A DNA stretch of 64,000 nt from Streptomyces sp. HUAS CB01 (GTDB lineage Bacteria; Actinomycetota; Actinomycetes; Streptomycetales; Streptomycetaceae), in contig NZ_CP129137.1 in assembly GCF_030406905.1 (NCBI RefSeq), positions 6,169,501 to 6,233,500 on the forward strand, given 5' to 3'. The position numbers and the translations under genes are program-made. Below are positions 25,636 through 33,413 of this stretch, piece by piece. Below the pieces are notes generated by a model. It was not told the DNA's origin. It saw only the letters and a program-made list of their open reading frames with translations, and did no database searches. Every line of letters begins with the position of its first letter. The stretch's first letter is position 1.

Positions 25636-26676
25636 TCAGACCAGGAGCCGCAGCGATGTGTCCGACACCCCGACACGGACCGACTGGCCCCACGTCAGTT
25701 CCAGCGCGTCGGACTCCATGCCGTCCCCGAAGGCCACCAGCCGGTCGGACTCGACGGTGATCCGCAGCCGGCGCCCGGCCGGGAGGTCCCCTTCCACCAG
25801 CGACGTCCCGGTCGTGGGGGAGGGCCAGGCCTCGCGTACGAACCACAGCAGCCGGGCCTCGGCGGGTGCCGGCAGCGGGTGGCTGCCCCCGCGCTCCCGC
25901 CACAGCGACCGGAGCCAGCCGGTCGCGCCCGTCCCGGTGCCGACGAGGACCCCGGAGGACGCCTGGGCCTCACCGGCCCGGGCGTCGTCGCCCGCGCGCC
26001 CCCGACGGCCCGCGTCGCTGCCGCGTCTCCCGGTACCGGGGTCAATGCGGCCACTGCGACCGCTCCGGCCACCGCCGTCGCCCCCGGTGCCCACGGTGGC
26101 TCGGGCCGGTTCCGCGGGATCGCCCGGGCCGTCGAGGTCGAGCCGGTAGCGGGACGTCTGGTGGTCCGGCCGGCCCAGGTAGATCTCGTTGAGCGCGACG
26201 AGCCGCTGGGTGTCGTCGGCGACGGCCTCCACCATGGTGAGTTCGTCCGTCGTGGCGGCACGCCCCACGGCGGCCCGCAGCAGCCGGGCCGTGTCCGCGG
26301 GGCGGTGCCGTACCAGTACGCCGGCGTTGCGCCCGGGGTCGGTGTCGATGCCCACCACCGGCTGGCCGTCCAGGTACTTGGCCGTGTTGGCGACGAGCCC
26401 GTCCTGTCCGGCGACGACCACCACGTCCTCGGGCGCGAACAGGAACCGGTCGAGGTCCGCCCGCTCCACCCGGGCCCGGCGCCACTGCGCCGGCACCGCC
26501 GCCGAGACGGCGGCCAGGGCACGACGGGTGCGGCCGTGCCGCTCGGCGACCTCGTGGATGCTCCGGCCGCGGGAGGAGAGGAAGAACTCGGCCTGGCCGT
26601 GGGTGCCGTGGCGGGCGAGCAGTTCCTCGTACTCGGTGGTGCGGTGCACGATCACCGCGCGCGGGGCGAGACTCAC
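25636..26676 (-). CDS. NAD(+)/NADH-kinase-like protein with altered GGDG motif
   Basis: This 346-residue protein has the NAD kinase layout: VVVVAGQDGLVANTAKYL in place of the GGDGT loop, a LNEIYLGR block corresponding to the NE/D motif, VGTGTGATGW near the substrate loop, and a C-terminal beta domain. The first Gly of GGDG is Gly but the second is Gln (GQDG), and a Gly/Asp/Arg-rich insert occurs around residues 195-235. The GTG start overlaps the SPFH stop (GTGA). Activity is therefore uncertain; another diacylglycerol/NAD-kinase-fold function is possible. Confidence 0.78.
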   Translation of the reverse strand: MSLAPRAVIVHRTTEYEELLARHGTHGQAEFFLSSRGRSIHEVAERHGRTRRALAAVSAAVPAQWRRARVERADLDRFLFAPEDVVVVAGQDGLVANTAKYLDGQPVVGIDTDPGRNAGVLVRHRPADTARLLRAAVGRAATTDELTMVEAVADDTQRLVALNEIYLGRPDHQTSRYRLDLDGPGDPAEPARATVGTGGDGGGRSGRSGRIDPGTGRRGSDAGRRGRAGDDARAGEAQASSGVLVGTGTGATGWLRSLWRERGGSHPLPAPAEARLLWFVREAWPSPTTGTSLVEGDLPAGRRLRITVESDRLVAFGDGMESDALELTWGQSVRVGVSDTSLRLLV

Positions 26677-27711
26677 GCTCCCCCCGTCCCCGTCCCCGTC
26701 CCCGTCCCCGTCGCCGGGCCGGCCAGTCGTGCGAGGAGCCCGGTGAGGACGTCGGGGGAGAGGGTGACGCTGTCGACGCGCGGCAGGTTCTCCGCGAGCC
26801 GCGTGACGGCGAGGGCGTGCAGGGTCGCCGGGTCGGCCTCGGAGTGCACCCGCAGCCACGCGGCCTGGGCCCCGGCACGGGCCTCGCCCACCTCGCGCGC
26901 CGCCGTGGCCTCGGCCTTGGCGAGCCGTACCTTCCGCGCGGCCTCCGCCTCCGCGCGCACCGCGTCCGCGGCGGCGCTCTCCTCGGCCTCGCGCCGCGCG
27001 TTGGTGCCCTTCTGGTCGACCAACCGCTCCTCGCGGCGGGCGAGTTCGATCCTGCTGGCCAGCTCGTTCTCGGCGATGGCCCGCTCCCGCTCCACGGCGA
27101 CCGCCCGCCGTTCGTACGTCGCGCGGTCGGCCTCCTGCTGGATCTGCTCACGGGCCGGGGTGCGCAGGGCGCGTTCGACCTCGGGCTCGGGCCGCAGGGC
27201 CATGACGCGTACGGCCGGCCACCACCTCGATACCCGTGGCGGTCAGCCGTGGTTCCGCGCCCAGCCCGCCGGAGATCCGCTCGCGCACGGCGGCGACACC
27301 GTCGACGAGGGCCGCCGACAACGGGGTGCGGGCCAGCACGTCCAGTGCGTGCTGCTGGGCGGTCTCGGTCAGGAGGGTCGAGATCTGCTCCAGTGGAGCG
27401 CCCCGCCAGGCACCGGTGTCCGGGTCGATGGAGAAGTCCAGCCGGGCGGCCGCCGTGGCCGGATCGCTGATCCGGTACGTCACCGTCGCCTGCACCGACA
27501 CATCCTGGAAGTCGGACGTCCTGGCGTGGAAGGTCATCGCCAGTTCCCGGTCGTCGACGGGGACTTCGGACAGCGCGGCGGTCAGCGCCCGGAACCAGAA
27601 GCTGAGCCCGGGTCCGTCGTGGACGAGCCGGCCGCGGCGGTGGTGGCGGACGTGGGCGGTGGGCGCGGAGCGCAGATGGCGCCTGCCGAAGCGCCTGGTG
27701 ATGTCGGCCAT
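26673..27711 (-). pseudogene. SPFH/band-7 domain protein, frameshifted
   Basis: Two adjacent frames together encode one SPFH protein. The first part (start ATG 27711) gives the SPFH domain up to RLTATGIEVVA and then runs into out-of-frame Arg-rich sequence. The second part continues VRVMALRPEPEVERALRTP and a long charged coiled-coil. The break coincides with GGCCGGCC (27213-27220); removing one GGCC restores an uninterrupted reading frame. The second part could restart at ATG 27203. The C-terminus has (Thr-Gly)n from a CGTCCC array (26685-26712). A sequencing error cannot be excluded. Confidence 0.8.
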
Positions 27712-27730
27712 GTGGGCAACCCCCTCTTTC

Positions 27731-27779
27731 TCGTCAGTGCGACGATATCCGAGGCGGCCCTTTATCGTCAATACGACGA
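27731..27779. promoter_or_regulatory. Two copies of a TCGTC-N5-GACGA operator-like dyad
   Basis: TCGTCAGTGCGACGA (27731-27745) and TCGTCAATACGACGA (27765-27779) lie 34 bp apart, centre to centre, in the 121-bp divergent region between the SPFH and DUF488 genes. Arms are perfect and the spacers agree at AxTxC positions (consensus CARTRC). Three and a half helical turns of spacing places them on roughly opposite faces. This is very likely a repressor target controlling one or both directions; the regulator is not in the window. Confidence 0.65.
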
Positions 27780-27832
27780 AATGGGGAGGGTTCGCGCTTG
27801 CGCCGCGAGGTCGCGCACAGCAGGCTGACGGC

Positions 27833-28186
27833 ATGGCGACCATCAACGTGCGCAGGGTCTACGACGACCCCGACCCGGCCGACGGCACCCGCGTACTCGT
27901 CGACAGGCTCTGGCCGCGCGGTGTCTCGAAGGAGCGGGCCGCCGTCGACGTCTGGCTCAAGGAGGTCGCGCCGACAGGCGAGTTGCGCGGCTGGTACCAC
28001 CACGACCGTTCCCGGTACGAGGAGTTCGACGCCCGGTATCGCAGGGAACTCTCCGACGGTCCGGCCGCGGCGGCCATGGAGCAGCTGCGCGGACTCGTCC
28101 GGGGCGGCCCCGTCACCCTCGTCACCTCGGTGAAGAACGTCGAGGGCAGTCACGTCCCCACGATCGTCGCCGTGCTGGAGGAGTAG
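27833..28186 (+). CDS. DUF488-family protein (YeaO-like)
   Basis: This 117-residue protein has the family hallmarks RVLVDRLWPRGVSKERA, WLKEVAPTGELRGWYHHD and VTLVTSVKNVEGSHV. It is close to the usual length. The biochemical role of DUF488 proteins is not established. A strong hairpin follows 11 bp after the stop. Divergent from the SPFH gene across the paired dyads. Confidence 0.9.
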   Translation: MATINVRRVYDDPDPADGTRVLVDRLWPRGVSKERAAVDVWLKEVAPTGELRGWYHHDRSRYEEFDARYRRELSDGPAAAAMEQLRGLVRGGPVTLVTSVKNVEGSHVPTIVAVLEE

Positions 28187-28197
28187 CCCGCTCGGCC

Positions 28198-28250
28198 GGC
28201 CGCGACCCGGCGTCCTCGGCCGAGTCGCCGTGCGGCGCCGGGTCGCGGCC
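28198..28250 (+). terminator. Strong hairpin after the DUF488 gene
   Basis: GGCCGCGACCCGGCG (28198-28212) pairs perfectly with CGCCGGGTCGCGGCC (28236-28250). The 23-nt loop itself contains the palindrome CTCGGCCGAG. Probably a factor-independent or pause-type terminator for the DUF488 transcript, and possibly for the remnant gene on the other strand. Confidence 0.65.
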
Positions 28251-28271
28251 GGGCCGGGTGCGCCCGCCGGG

Positions 28272-28620
28272 TCAGCGGGCGGGGCCGAAGGCGCCCACTC
28301 CCGTGAGCTCGGCCGGCAGCGCCCACGGACGTGCGGCGTTGCCGGGGTCCGTCGCGTAGGCCCGCACCCCGCTGTTCAGCTCGTCCGAAGCGCCCTCGCG
28401 AGCGCCTCCGCGACGTCGCAGTCCTCGAGGTAGAGCCCGCCCATGTCCGCCAGCCGGCTCGACGTGGCCGCCCACACCTGCGTCGCCGCGCCCTGCTCCG
28501 GCGTCTTGAAGCTCGGGTCGAGCGGGTTTCCCTCTTCGTCGATCCAGCCGCGGCCGACCATCTCCTCCTTGGACGGATGGCGTACCAGCTCGGTGACGAT
28601 CTCGAGCCCTCCCGTGCCAT
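28272..28620 (-). pseudogene. Remnant of a short-chain dehydrogenase (C-terminal third)
   Basis: The minus strand encodes RHPSKEEMVGRGWIDEEGNP, FKTPEQGAATQVWAATS and LYLEDCDVAEAL, then a shift into another frame giving GVRAYATDPGNAARPWALP and AELTGVGAF. This is the C-terminal end of a streptomycete SDR oxidoreductase; the Rossmann domain and catalytic YxxxK are missing, and at least one frameshift (near 28385) breaks the rest. The 175 bp between the remnant and the next gene hold nothing recognisable. Confidence 0.75.
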
Positions 28621-28795
28621 GACGTGTGGGACGCCCGTGCCGTGCGGCCGGGAGGACGACCCGGTCAGCGGGCCGGCGCCGGGAAACATCACGGCCGGGC
28701 AGTCACTTGTGAGCGGAGTCACATGGAGGGGAGGTGTCGCGGCGGCGTCAGGTCGCTCGGCCAGGAGGGACCCGTGTCGCCGGCCGGAGCGTGCG

Positions 28796-29587
28796 TCAGG
28801 AAGGTTCGTCCTCGATGGACGACAGATGGAAGAGCCCGCCTTCGGGATCACGGATCGTCGCCGTGCGCCCCAGCGGTGTGTCCTGCGGGGGCGTCACGAC
28901 GGTGCCGTGCGCGGCACCCGCGCGGGCCGCCGCCTCGTCCACGTCGTCCCGGCAGAAGTGGACGTGCCACTGGGGGCGGATCGCCCCGTCCCCCGACTCC
29001 GGCACGCCGCCGTACAGTCCCGCCACCGTGCGGCCGCCGGCCCGCAGCATCACCCGGTCGTGCTCGTAGCGCACGTCGATGACGTCCGGATGGGCGTCCC
29101 ATTCGAACACCCCGCCGTAGAACAGCGCTGAGGCGAACGGGTCCCTCGTGTGGAGCTCCAGCCATGCCACGGCGCCCGTGCCCCGTCCTGCCTGCCACCC
29201 CGCGGTCGCGGGTCCCTCCCAGACGCAGAACACCGCGTCCAGTGGATCGGCGGCCCACGCCATCCGGCCCCGGCCGAACGCGAGCGGTCCCACGGCGACC
29301 GTCCCGCCCCGTTCGCGCACGCGCGCCGCCGCCGCGTCGGCGCTGTCGGCCACGAAGTACGCCGTCCAGGCGACCGGCAGCCGAACCCCCATGGTCTGCG
29401 CGGACTCCACGAGACCGGCGACCGGTTGGCCGTCCGCGTGCGCGACCACATACCCCTCCGCCTGGACATCGGGCTCGAACTCCCAGCCGAACACGGCACC
29501 GTAGAAGTCCTGGGCGGCCCGCATGTCCTGCGTCGTCAGGCTCACCCAGCACGGCGTGCCCGGCACCCCGGGTGAAGTGCTCGCCAA
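28796..29587 (-). CDS. Two-domain VOC-family protein
   Basis: This 263-residue protein has two tandem VOC modules (residues about 10-120: WVSLTTQDMRAAQDFYGAVFGWEF; and about 140-258: WLELHTRDPFASALFYGGVFEWD, ending IRDPEGGLFHLSS). Such duplicated glyoxalase-like proteins are common in actinomycetes and generally lack a known substrate. The TTG start is supported by GAGGTGAG five bases upstream. Confidence 0.9.
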   Translation of the reverse strand: MASTSPGVPGTPCWVSLTTQDMRAAQDFYGAVFGWEFEPDVQAEGYVVAHADGQPVAGLVESAQTMGVRLPVAWTAYFVADSADAAAARVRERGGTVAVGPLAFGRGRMAWAADPLDAVFCVWEGPATAGWQAGRGTGAVAWLELHTRDPFASALFYGGVFEWDAHPDVIDVRYEHDRVMLRAGGRTVAGLYGGVPESGDGAIRPQWHVHFCRDDVDEAAARAGAAHGTVVTPPQDTPLGRTATIRDPEGGLFHLSSIEDEPS

Positions 29588-29772
29588 GGCCGCTCACCTC
29601 ATTCGTGTGCGTCCCGGGGCAGGGGCGCGGGCAGGGACAGGTGGACACTCCCTGACACCCTTCAACAGAATCGGGGCGGTCGCCACCGCAGCGGGGCCCG
29701 GTGGTGCCACCGGGTGGCGGCGTCGCGAAAACGCGTTGGCACGGTCCGGGGGACGGGTTAGTGTGGCGTCGC

Positions 29773-29793
29773 CGCCGTGCCCGAGGCACGGCG
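29773..29793. promoter_or_regulatory. Perfect 9-bp stem-loop upstream of rsgA
   Basis: CGCCGTGCC-CGA-GGCACGGCG is a perfect inverted repeat about 55 bp upstream of a small ORF and 195 bp upstream of rsgA. It could be an operator or a structured leader. The surrounding gap 29588-29967 otherwise contains only the small ORF at 29829. Confidence 0.45.
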
Positions 29794-29828
29794 AGAGCAT
29801 CGAGAAGGACACGGAGGTGAGGACGTTG

Positions 29829-29900
29829 ATGACGGTCACTGCGCCGGGCGCTGCCCGGAACCCGAAGTCCATCACTCCCATTTCCGTGGTCACCGGCTGA
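29829..29900 (+). CDS. Possible 23-residue leader ORF ahead of rsgA
   Basis: ATG at 29829 is preceded by GGAGGTGAGG and opens a 23-codon frame (MTVTAPGAARNPKSITPISV, then VTG) ending 67 bp before the rsgA start. The ribosome site is strong, and the peptide is not homopolymeric. No regulatory amino acid run is evident. It may be a regulatory leader or a micro-protein. Confidence 0.35.
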   Translation: MTVTAPGAARNPKSITPISVVTG

Positions 29901-29967
29901 GCCGTTCCCTCCTTGTCGTACGCCTGCGCGCGTGCGTTGCCGGGGCCACCCGTGTGAAGGGTCTCCC

Positions 29968-31221
29968 TTGTCTCTCTCCTCCTCTGCTCACTCTTCTTCC
30001 TCGGCTTCTCCCGAGCGCCCCGTCTCCCGCGAGCACTCCGCTTCGGACGAGCAGCCCGGCTCCCCCGCGCACTCCTTCCCGCCCTCCGTTCCGGGTGCCG
30101 GTGCCGGTGCCGGTGCCGGTGCCGGTGCCGGCGGTGGCGCGCCGCACGCGCTCGCCCCGTACGGCTGGGACGAGGACCTCGCGGCGGCGTTCGCGCCCCA
30201 CGCCGAACGAGGGCTGGTGCCCGGGCGGGTCGTCCGGGTCGACCGGGGCCAGTGCGACGTCGTCACCGCGGACGGGACCGTCCGCGCCGACACCGCGTTC
30301 GTCACCCCGCACGATCCGCTCCGCGTGATCTGCACCGGCGACTGGGCGGCCGTCGACCCCGAGGGCGGCAACCCCCGGTACGTACGGGCCTGTCTGCCCC
30401 GGCGCACCGCCTTCGTGCGATCCACCTCGTCCCAGCGGTCCGAGGGCCAGATCCTCGCCGCCAACGTCGATCACGTCGTCATCGCGGTCTCGCTCGCGGT
30501 CGAGATCGACCTCGGACGGATCGAACGGTTCCTGGCGCTGGCCTGGGAGAGCGGGGCGCAGCCGCTCGTCGTGCTCACCAAGGCCGACCTGGTGCCGGAC
30601 GTGACCACCCTGTCGTACCTGGTGCAGGACGTGGAGACCACGGCACCGGGTGTCCAGGTGCTGCCGGTCAGCTCGCTGACCGGCGAGGGCATGGACGTCC
30701 TCGCGGCACTCGTCTCCGGCGGCACGAGCGTGCTGCTCGGCGTCTCCGGCACGGGGAAGTCCACGCTGGCGAACACCCTGCTCGGCGAGGACGCCATGGA
30801 GGTGCAGTCCACGCGTGGCGTGGACGGGAAGGGACGTCACACGACGACGACCCGGAACCTTCTCGTCCTCCCCGGTGGCGGCGTGCTCATCGACACCCCG
30901 GGACTGCGGGGCGTGGGCCTCTTCGACGCGGGGGCGGGCGTGGGCCAGGTCTTCTCGGAGATCGAGGGCCTGGCCCGGGACTGCCGCTTCCACGACTGCG
31001 CCCATGAGTCGGAGCCGGGGTGCGCCGTTCTCGCGGCGCTGGCCGACGGCTCCCTCCCGGAACGACGGCTGGACAGCTATCGCAAGCTGGTCCGCGAGAA
31101 CCAGCGCATCGTCGCGAAGACCGATGCCCGGTTGCGTGCGGAGATCCGCCGCGACTGGAAGCGCAAGCACGCGGAGGGCCGCGCGGCGGGCGAGGCGAAG
31201 AGGGGCGGGCGCGTGCGCTGA
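29968..31221 (+). CDS. rsgA: Small ribosomal subunit biogenesis GTPase RsgA
   Basis: RsgA helps mature the 30S subunit and hydrolyses GTP there. The 417-residue product shows the circularly permuted G motif order: TKAD (204-207), then P-loop GVSGTGKS (258-265), then DTPG (309-312), plus the zinc site Cys339, Cys344, His346, Cys352 (CRFHDCAHESEPGC). The N-terminal 60 residues are Ser-rich and contain (Gly-Ala)6 encoded by six GGTGCC hexamers (30094-30129). I prefer the TTG at 29968 (AAGGG upstream); a start further upstream at 29932 is possible. Confidence 0.94.
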   Translation: MSLSSSAHSSSSASPERPVSREHSASDEQPGSPAHSFPPSVPGAGAGAGAGAGAGGGAPHALAPYGWDEDLAAAFAPHAERGLVPGRVVRVDRGQCDVVTADGTVRADTAFVTPHDPLRVICTGDWAAVDPEGGNPRYVRACLPRRTAFVRSTSSQRSEGQILAANVDHVVIAVSLAVEIDLGRIERFLALAWESGAQPLVVLTKADLVPDVTTLSYLVQDVETTAPGVQVLPVSSLTGEGMDVLAALVSGGTSVLLGVSGTGKSTLANTLLGEDAMEVQSTRGVDGKGRHTTTTRNLLVLPGGGVLIDTPGLRGVGLFDAGAGVGQVFSEIEGLARDCRFHDCAHESEPGCAVLAALADGSLPERRLDSYRKLVRENQRIVAKTDARLRAEIRRDWKRKHAEGRAAGEAKRGGRVR

Positions 31222-31268
31222 TTCCCCGTCGGGCGTCTCCGGCGGTCCCGGGGGCCGTCCGGCGATGC

Positions 31269-31388
31269 GGCGGTCCCGGCTCTTCCGGCGGTCCCGGCTC
31301 TTCCGGCGGTCCCGGCTCTTCCGGCGGTCCCGGCTCTTCCGGTGGTCCCGGTGGTCCCGGTGGTCCCGGCGGTCCCGGCGGTCCCGGC
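31269..31388. repeat. 18-bp and 9-bp tandem arrays after rsgA
   Basis: Four perfect copies of GGCGGTCCCGGCTCTTCC (31269-31340) are followed by five or so 9-bp units GGTGGTCCC/GGCGGTCCC (31341-31388). They start 47 bp after the rsgA stop. No gene is supported in the 700-bp gap up to the Ada/AlkA gene. Confidence 0.92.
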
Positions 31389-31548
31389 GAGGAGGGTGCC
31401 CCGAGGGGGGCGGGGTGCGGGGGCACCCGGGCACCCGTGGCGGGGCCACGGTCGGGGCAGCGGTGCGGGTGGTGGTGAGCCGCTGCCGGGGCGGAGCCGG
31501 AGCCCGGGCCGGACCAGGCGTCGCTGCCGGCATCGGCTCCGGGGGAGC

Positions 31549-31717
31549 GGGCTGTTGCAGGGCCGGGGGTTGTGCCCCGGCCTTCGCGGCAGGGCTGTCG
31601 GGGCCGGGGTGTCCGCGGGGATTCGGGGCCCGGTGCCCCGGGGCAGTGGGCTGTTGCAGGGCCGGGGGTTGTGCCCGTTCTTCGCGGCAGGGCTGCCGGG
31701 GCGCGGTGTCCGCGGGT
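31549..31717. repeat. Pair of 70-bp direct repeats offset by 99 bp
   Basis: Segments 31549-31618 and 31648-31717 share GGGCTGTTGCAGGGCCGGGG, then TTGTGCCC, CTTCGCGGCAGGGCTG and GTGTCCGCGGG, with a few substitutions. They sit in the intergenic region upstream of the Ada/AlkA gene; the minus strand is open through them but shows no protein-like signature. Confidence 0.8.
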
Positions 31718-31925
31718 GGCACAGGGGCGCCGGAGGGCCCGAGCCGGGTCCGTGCGCCTCAAGGGCCATGGCCCCTGAGGCGCACGCGATCGCCCGGAGC
31801 GGTTCGCCGAAGCGCCCGGCTGGAGCAGGGGCGGGCGGGCTCGCCCCTGCTCCGGTCGCCCCCGAGGCGTCGTGTCCGAAATCCGCCGGACCGGCGGCCT
31901 CCGGAGACGGACACTGGACGGTGTG

Positions 31926-33314
31926 ATGGACGACGACAGCAGGTACGAAGCCGTCAGCAGCCGGGACGCACGGTTCGACGGGGCGTTCTTCTTCGCGGTG
32001 GAGACGACCGGGATCTACTGCCGTCCCAGCTGCCCCGCGGTGACGCCCAAGCGTGCCAACGTCCGCTTCTTCCCGTCGGCCGCGGCCGCCCAGGGCCACG
32101 GCTACCGGGCGTGCCGGAGGTGCCGGCCCGACGCCGTTCCGGGGTCGGCCGAGTGGAACGTCCGGGCCGATGTCGTCGGGCGGGCCGTACGGATGATCGG
32201 GGACGGTGTCGTCGACCGGGAAGGCGTCCCCGGGTTGGCCCGGCGGCTCGGCTACAGCGCGCGGCAGGTGCAGCGGCAGCTGAACGCGGAGCTGGGCGCC
32301 GGTCCCGTCGCACTCGCCCGCGCGCAGCGGTCGCACACCGCGCGGGTGCTGCTGCGGACGACCGCGCTGCCCGTCACGGAGATCGCGTTCGCGTCGGGGT
32401 TCACGAGCGTGCGCCAGTTCAACGACACCATCCGGCAGATCTACGCCCGCACGCCCACCGAGCTGCGCGCCGAGAGGGGAGCGAAGCGGGCCGCCGGCAG
32501 CGCCGGGATCCCGCTGCGGCTGGCCCATCGCGGCCCGTACGCCGCGGGCGAGGTGTTCGACCTGCTCGCCCGGGAGGCACTGGACCGGATCGAGGAGGTC
32601 GTCGGGGTGCCCGGGGCGCGTACGTACCGCCGCACCCTGCGGCTGCCGTACGGTTCCGGGATCGTGGCCGTGGACGAACGCTCGGCCGGTCCGTGGCTCG
32701 ACGCCCGGATCCATCTGACCGATCTGCGTGATCTGACCACCGCCGTGCAGCGGCTGCGCCGGCTCTTCGACCTGGACGCCGACCCGTACGCCGTGGTGGA
32801 GCGGCTCTCGGCGGACCCGGTGCTCGCGCCCCTCGTCGCCGCACGTCCGGGGCTGCGGTCACCGGGCACGGCGGAGCCCGAGGAGTTCGCCGTCCGTGCG
32901 GTCGCCGGGCGGGAGGAGTCCGCCCGGCTGGTCGAGACGTACGGAAAGCTCCTGGACCAGCCCTGCGGCGGGCTCACCCACCTCTTCCCCGAGGCGGCGG
33001 CGCTCACCGGTCACCCGGTCGTCGGCCCCCTGGCGACCGCGCTCGGGGACGGCGACGTACGGCTCGACCCGGGCGCCGACCGCGACGACGCCGAACGCGC
33101 GCTGCTGACGGTGCCCGGGCTCACGCCGCGCAGCGCCGCGCTGATCCGGATGCGCGCGCTCGGCGATCCCGACGTGGACCCGGAGCCCGAGGGGCGGGGC
33201 GGGCCGTTCCGGTGCTCCGGCGGCGAAGCCTGGCGGCCCTGGCGCTCCTACGCCACCCGTCACCTCCAGGCCGTTTCGTCCCGGCGCCCCCCGGCGGCCG
33301 TCGGCGCCGGCTGA
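31926..33314 (+). CDS. Ada/AlkA fusion: alkylation-response regulator with degenerate glycosylase domain
   Basis: This 462-residue fusion has an Ada zinc domain with Cys32, Cys36, Cys63 and Cys66 (YCRPSC...ACRRC), the first Cys being the usual methyl acceptor. An AraC-type helix-turn-helix follows (about 90-185; ITEIAFASGFTSVRQFN-like), then an AlkA N-domain and a helix-hairpin-helix region (VPGLTPRSAALIRMRALGDPD, about 393-416). In active glycosylases the LGDPD block is followed by a Pro-x-Asp catalytic segment; here it reads VDPEPEGRGG and is some 15 residues short before WRPWRSYA. Methyl-sensing regulation looks intact; base excision may be lost. Confidence 0.9.
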   Translation: MDDDSRYEAVSSRDARFDGAFFFAVETTGIYCRPSCPAVTPKRANVRFFPSAAAAQGHGYRACRRCRPDAVPGSAEWNVRADVVGRAVRMIGDGVVDREGVPGLARRLGYSARQVQRQLNAELGAGPVALARAQRSHTARVLLRTTALPVTEIAFASGFTSVRQFNDTIRQIYARTPTELRAERGAKRAAGSAGIPLRLAHRGPYAAGEVFDLLAREALDRIEEVVGVPGARTYRRTLRLPYGSGIVAVDERSAGPWLDARIHLTDLRDLTTAVQRLRRLFDLDADPYAVVERLSADPVLAPLVAARPGLRSPGTAEPEEFAVRAVAGREESARLVETYGKLLDQPCGGLTHLFPEAAALTGHPVVGPLATALGDGDVRLDPGADRDDAERALLTVPGLTPRSAALIRMRALGDPDVDPEPEGRGGPFRCSGGEAWRPWRSYATRHLQAVSSRRPPAAVGAG

Positions 33315-33352
33315 AGGGAGCCGGGGCGACCGCCCGTCGTCCTCGCAGATCC

Positions 33353-33388
33353 GGGTCTCCCTCCACCGGGGGGTGGAGCAGGAGACCC
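33353..33388. terminator. Bidirectional hairpin between convergent genes
   Basis: GGGTCTCC-CTCCACC (33353-33367) pairs with GGTGGAG (33372-33378) and GGAGACCC (33381-33388), leaving a GGGG loop and a CA bulge. It lies 38 bp after the Ada/AlkA stop and 25 bp before the stop of the facing regulator. Confidence 0.75.
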
Positions 33389-33413
33389 CTGCGCGGCGAC
33401 GGGGCCGTCGTGG

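Noticed and set aside
29890..31722. A 610-codon minus-strand frame over rsgA and the repeat region
   Set aside because: Composition is dominated by repeats and Arg/Pro, antisense to clear GTPase motifs.
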